Positions 60,765 to 64,000 of a stretch of DNA of 64,000 nucleotides are shown piece after piece (positions within the stretch are counted from its first letter, which is position 1; each line of letters begins with the position of its first letter). The translations under genes and the position numbers were made by a program. The notes below the pieces were generated by a model. That model worked only from the letters and a program-made list of their open reading frames with translations, was not told where the DNA came from and made no database searches. This DNA is from Henckelia pumila. Lineage: Eukaryota; Streptophyta; Magnoliopsida; Lamiales; Gesneriaceae. Where the stretch lies: positions 66,983,442 through 67,047,441 of the forward strand of contig NC_133122.1 in NCBI RefSeq assembly GCF_033568475.1, written 5' to 3'.

Positions 60765-60773
60765 CCTTTAAAA

Positions 60774-61156
60774 TCCTCCTCTTCAGTTTTGCCAAGCAGT
60801 GGGTCAAAGGAGGTGGAGTTTAGAAATAATCGATGGTTTGCGGAAAAAAATTTGGGATGGTAGAAAGGGTATTTTGGTCCACGAAAAAAAAATATTAACC
60901 TATTCATCTCAAAAAAAGACATCAAACATAAAAATAAATTATCAAATAGATGCATATCTTACCTAATTAACCACTTATCAATCAATTTTCTCATCCTGAA
61001 ATTATCCGATCCTTGTATGAAACGGGGCCACGTTTATCTCTCAAGCAGTCCTGTGCCCCATTTCGTCTCAAAAGCCCTAATTGCGAGATTGAGAGAAAGG
61101 ATTCCCAATCCAAAATCAAATAGCTAATATTGTATCTGCTTTGTACCTTCTCAGAA
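60774..61156 (+). promoter_or_regulatory. Upstream region of SMU2
   Basis: About 380 bp between the MULE and the start codon. The last 80-100 bases (AAAAGCCCTAATTGCGAG onward) look like a 5' UTR. No clear TATA box, as is common for housekeeping genes. It includes the GAAACGGGGCC end at 61019-61029. Confidence 0.45.
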
Positions 61157-64000
61157 ATGTCCTCGAAGCGTAATCACAAGGAGAAAGCCGTTCGCCGCCA
61201 CCCGTACGTTTTTTCCTTCAGTTTCGGGCTTTCGCCCCTTCCCCCAATTTTTGGACTTATAAAATTATGTGTCCGGTTAAGTTTTGTTCTTATGCTCCGT
61301 TTGATCTGGTGACGCGAAATTTGGGTTTTTGGCTTTGGTGTATGCTTCTGTTTTAGGGTCCTAATAAACTTTGGAAGCTCATTTTTTTGGTTAATTATTT
61401 GTTGGGATGAGGGGAGGGAGTTTTTCGTTTGAGTTATAGTCGTTTCTGAGAGTGTGGATCGAAAATTTGCAGCAAAGAGGAGAAGCCGGAGGAGCCGGAG
61501 CTTCCAAAGTACAGGGACAGAGCGAAGGAGCGGAGAGAGGATCAGAATCCTGATTATGAGATAACTGAATTGACTTCCTTTCATGCTGTTGCACCTCCAG
61601 GAACTGTTGATCTCTTGTGAGACACTGCCAGATTTTTGTCTATAGTCCCTGTCTCGGTATTTTATTTGTTATGTTATGATTGTTTTATTTCTTTTGTGTA
61701 TATTAAGGTCTGCGGATGCCCATAAGTTGTCTATTGAGAAGAGCAAGTATCTTGGAGGTATGAATTTATAGATAGTTCCTTAGTTCTTGAATGCATGCTA
61801 AAATGCAATTCTATGTATGTGAATTTTCATGTTCATATTTTAGTTCATTATGGACGATAAATAACCTACAAACTACAGGCAAGAATAAAGAGAACACATG
61901 ATTTTTGTTAGTGTCCATCCGTTTGTCATTCTTGGCGATTGTTAGTCTGACCTATGGATAAACTTAAATTTATTTTGGATAAACTTACAAATATGTTGAG
62001 CTTGACGTTTTTACTTCTTATATTGATCTTGAATAAGATGAAGATGGGGCAACGTTAGAAATGCATAAAAAAATGCTGTTGCATGTTATATTGATGTGTA
62101 ATTGCAAAAGCTTTAACGACACTTAAGCATCACAAAATTAGTAGGATAAAAAATGTTGCCCATGCTTGGTTTCTTTTCCAGCGCCTGTGGATATGTATTT
62201 TTGGGCGATGTATTCTTGTAGATGTATTGAAAAGTATGACGTTATTTGGCACGTTTTTTGAATGAGTCATTTTTATATGCTTATTTTTTAAATAAATTTA
62301 TGGATTATTTTAAAATTTTAAATAATGATGTTGCGCTCTAGTCTTTTTTAATATGAGAACAAGAGTTTTTGGATATGATAAAAAGTTTTCAAAAGTGATG
62401 ATTATGTTGGCAGGGATAAAAGTGAATTGGAAATGACGAAAGAAAGTTAAAACGAGATAGTAATTTTTTATTTTTTTTCATTTTTGGAAATATAATATTT
62501 TTTAGAAAATGAAACAGAAGATAGCCTTAGCTTTGTGAGAAGGGTATATTTGAACTATTGTATCCAAACAAAAAACTATTTTTACTTCTTTTAAAGTAAC
62601 ACCTTGAAAGTCATACTGAATAATTTACTTTGTAAGCTTACTGTTTTGTATCTAAACATACCCAAATTTGGGCGGTTGGACTTGAGCAACTCAACGTATT
62701 TTATTTAATTTTACCTAGAGTGAGTTTTATGAGCGTAAACATAATTTTGAACGGCCTTTCATTTGTTTTATTTTTCCTTCCATTCTCCTACAGTAATTCC
62801 TGGGTCGTATCTTACCGTTTTTTTTTCGTCTCTGAAATCCAATATTAAATTTCAAATTTAAGTGTTCAAATCCTACTGTTTGAGTTTCTGAGGGTTTTCT
62901 GTATGCTTTAGTCACAAAGCTCTCGGGTAATACAGATTTTTTTATTTGCAAAAATCTTTGCTAAATTTCCCTCCATACCAACTTTATGTTACTTGTACAA
63001 TTGAATTTGTAAACTATGGATCAAATTCAAATGGTTTTTGTTCAAATCTTTAACTCCTATGGTGATTAGGCATTTGAACGTAATGGGGTTTTTTAAAACT
63101 ACTTTTATCTCCAAAGATGCTATTTTATGATACGTTGACTCATAATTCGGGCTCGTCTCCGTCATCATGAAAACTCTTATAATTGGTTTATTCTTGATTC
63201 TCTAATAGAAATAATGAGCTGGATGTGGCTACTTCATAGTTTTAGTGGACTTCGCTAATGGTTGGGTTATTATGCTGATCAGGTGATGTGGAACACACAC
63301 ATTTGGTGAAGGGGTTGGATTATGCTTTGCTTCACAAAGTGCGAAGTGAAATAGACAAGAAGCCTGATGTTGGAGAAGAGACCGATGGGAAATCCAAGTA
63401 AGTGTCTTTGTTTTAGTTCCAAGTACATTGAAAATTTGTTGCAGGTGTTACTTCTTGGTCTGAGCTCTTAACAGACGATTTTAATTTGCACATTTTCTGG
63501 AATCAAATAATTGATAAAATGAATGTACTGTATACACGCTCTAGGTGCAAATTATAGAATATTTGTAAATTTCTGTTTTTATTGACTTATGGATTAAGAA
63601 CATCTCATGCTAACAGAGGATCAAAAGATGATCGACCGGTAGCTTTCCGAACTGCATCAGCAAAGGTGTGCATTTTTTACTGGTAGATTTTGTTTTTGTT
63701 TTTGTTTTTGTTTTTGTTTTTGTTTTTGAATTGCTGAATAATTTTGTTCTTTTGAAATAACTGCAATTCTTTTTGTTACAGTCAGTTTATCAGTGGATAG
63801 TCAAGCCACAAACCACCATCAAAACCAATGAAATGTTCCTCCCTGGACGAATGATGTTCATATTTAACATGGTGACAATTTCTATTTTTTCATGTTTGGT
63901 TATTTGTAGCTTATGAAGTTTTCCTTCTCTATTTGAATAAGATTGTGGGCTACATCTATCCCTAAAAAACATTGCTTATGTGGCAGGACAATGGGTTTTC
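61157..64000 (+). CDS. SMU2: RED-like protein SMU2 (splicing factor), 5' part, continues past the window
   Basis: RED/IK family protein; in plants SMU2 works with SMU1 in spliceosomal B-complex function and splice-site choice in the nucleus. Exons: 61157-61203, 61473-61616, 61708-61757, 63283-63397, 63617-63665, 63782-63871, 63987 onward. All junctions are GT-AG and the frame stays open through each. The protein starts MSSKRNHKEKAVRR and carries the RED N-terminal signature: KYRDRAKERREDQNPDYE, FHAVAPPGTVD, ADAHKLSIEKSKYLGGDVEH, THLVKGLDYALLHKVRSE and then SVYQWIVKPQ with FLPGRM. About 169 residues are visible; the RED repeat and C-terminus lie beyond the end. The start matches the family N-terminus. 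Intron 3 is the longest (1525 bp). Confidence 0.95.
63689..63728. repeat. (TTTTTG)n microsatellite in SMU2 intron 5
   Basis: Six or more GTTTTT units, about 50 bp before the exon 6 acceptor, where they add to a long pyrimidine-rich tract. Confidence 0.85.

Noticed and set aside
61174-61584. 136-codon minus-strand ORF
   Set aside because: Antisense to SMU2 exons 1 and 2; the plus strand has clear family similarity and splice sites.

Overview
This is plant nuclear DNA, almost certainly from a eudicot. The genes have introns with GT-AG borders, the intergenic DNA is AT-rich, and most of the window is nested transposable elements of plant type: Ty3 chromovirus, Cassandra and other TRIMs, a LARD, Copia and Ty3 solo LTRs, CACTA, MULE, hAT and MITEs. 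Small-genome features such as operons are absent. The style fits an asterid, but the species cannot be read from the sequence alone.

Layout. (1) Positions 1-23405 are one large minus-strand non-autonomous LTR retrotransposon (LARD) with about 3.5-kb LTRs and a 3.06-kb non-coding core. A complete-length Ty3 chromovirus (634-11251, TSD GAAGC) sits in its left LTR, and that element carries a solo LTR in its integrase gene (6932-9205, TSD GAAAA). The right LTR holds a 1.85-kb internal tandem duplication, a Cassandra TRIM with 5S-rRNA-like sequence (19196-20022, TSD CAAAG) and a 324-bp MULE-type MITE (TSD AATTAAAAA). (2) 23406-27173 is gene-free apart from a hAT-type MITE (TSD GATGCTTG). (3) 27174-30592 is an intact five-exon GDSL esterase/lipase gene on the minus strand, with a TRIM in its last intron. 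(4) 30593-37899 is intergenic, with a hAT-type element, small foldbacks, a possible Helitron end and a captured integrase fragment. (5) 37900-39759 is a decayed tandem copy of the GDSL gene; a 1.18-kb solo LTR sits in its promoter. (6) 42846-53679 is the 5' part of a minus-strand Ty3 element whose LTR has been spread over 9.5 kb by a CACTA element, a same-family solo LTR (itself carrying another solo LTR) and a Copia solo LTR. (7) 53680-56010 looks like a decayed caulimovirid (endogenous pararetrovirus) relic. (8) 56909-60764 is a Mutator-like element with a broken transposase. (9) From 61157 to the end runs the 5' part of a RED/SMU2 splicing-factor gene.

Only two host genes look functional: the GDSL hydrolase (a secreted enzyme) and SMU2 (a nuclear spliceosomal protein). 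They are unrelated in role. The rest is a clear record of insertion order, because nearly every element boundary is supported by a target-site duplication.

The most unusual points are an extra coiled-coil ORF between the primer-binding site and gag of the chromovirus; palindromic GC-rich arrays that occupy a fixed slot in two different LTR families but differ in motif between copies; and the contrast between an intact GDSL gene and a sister copy that lost its TATA region and reading frame and gained an LTR in its promoter.
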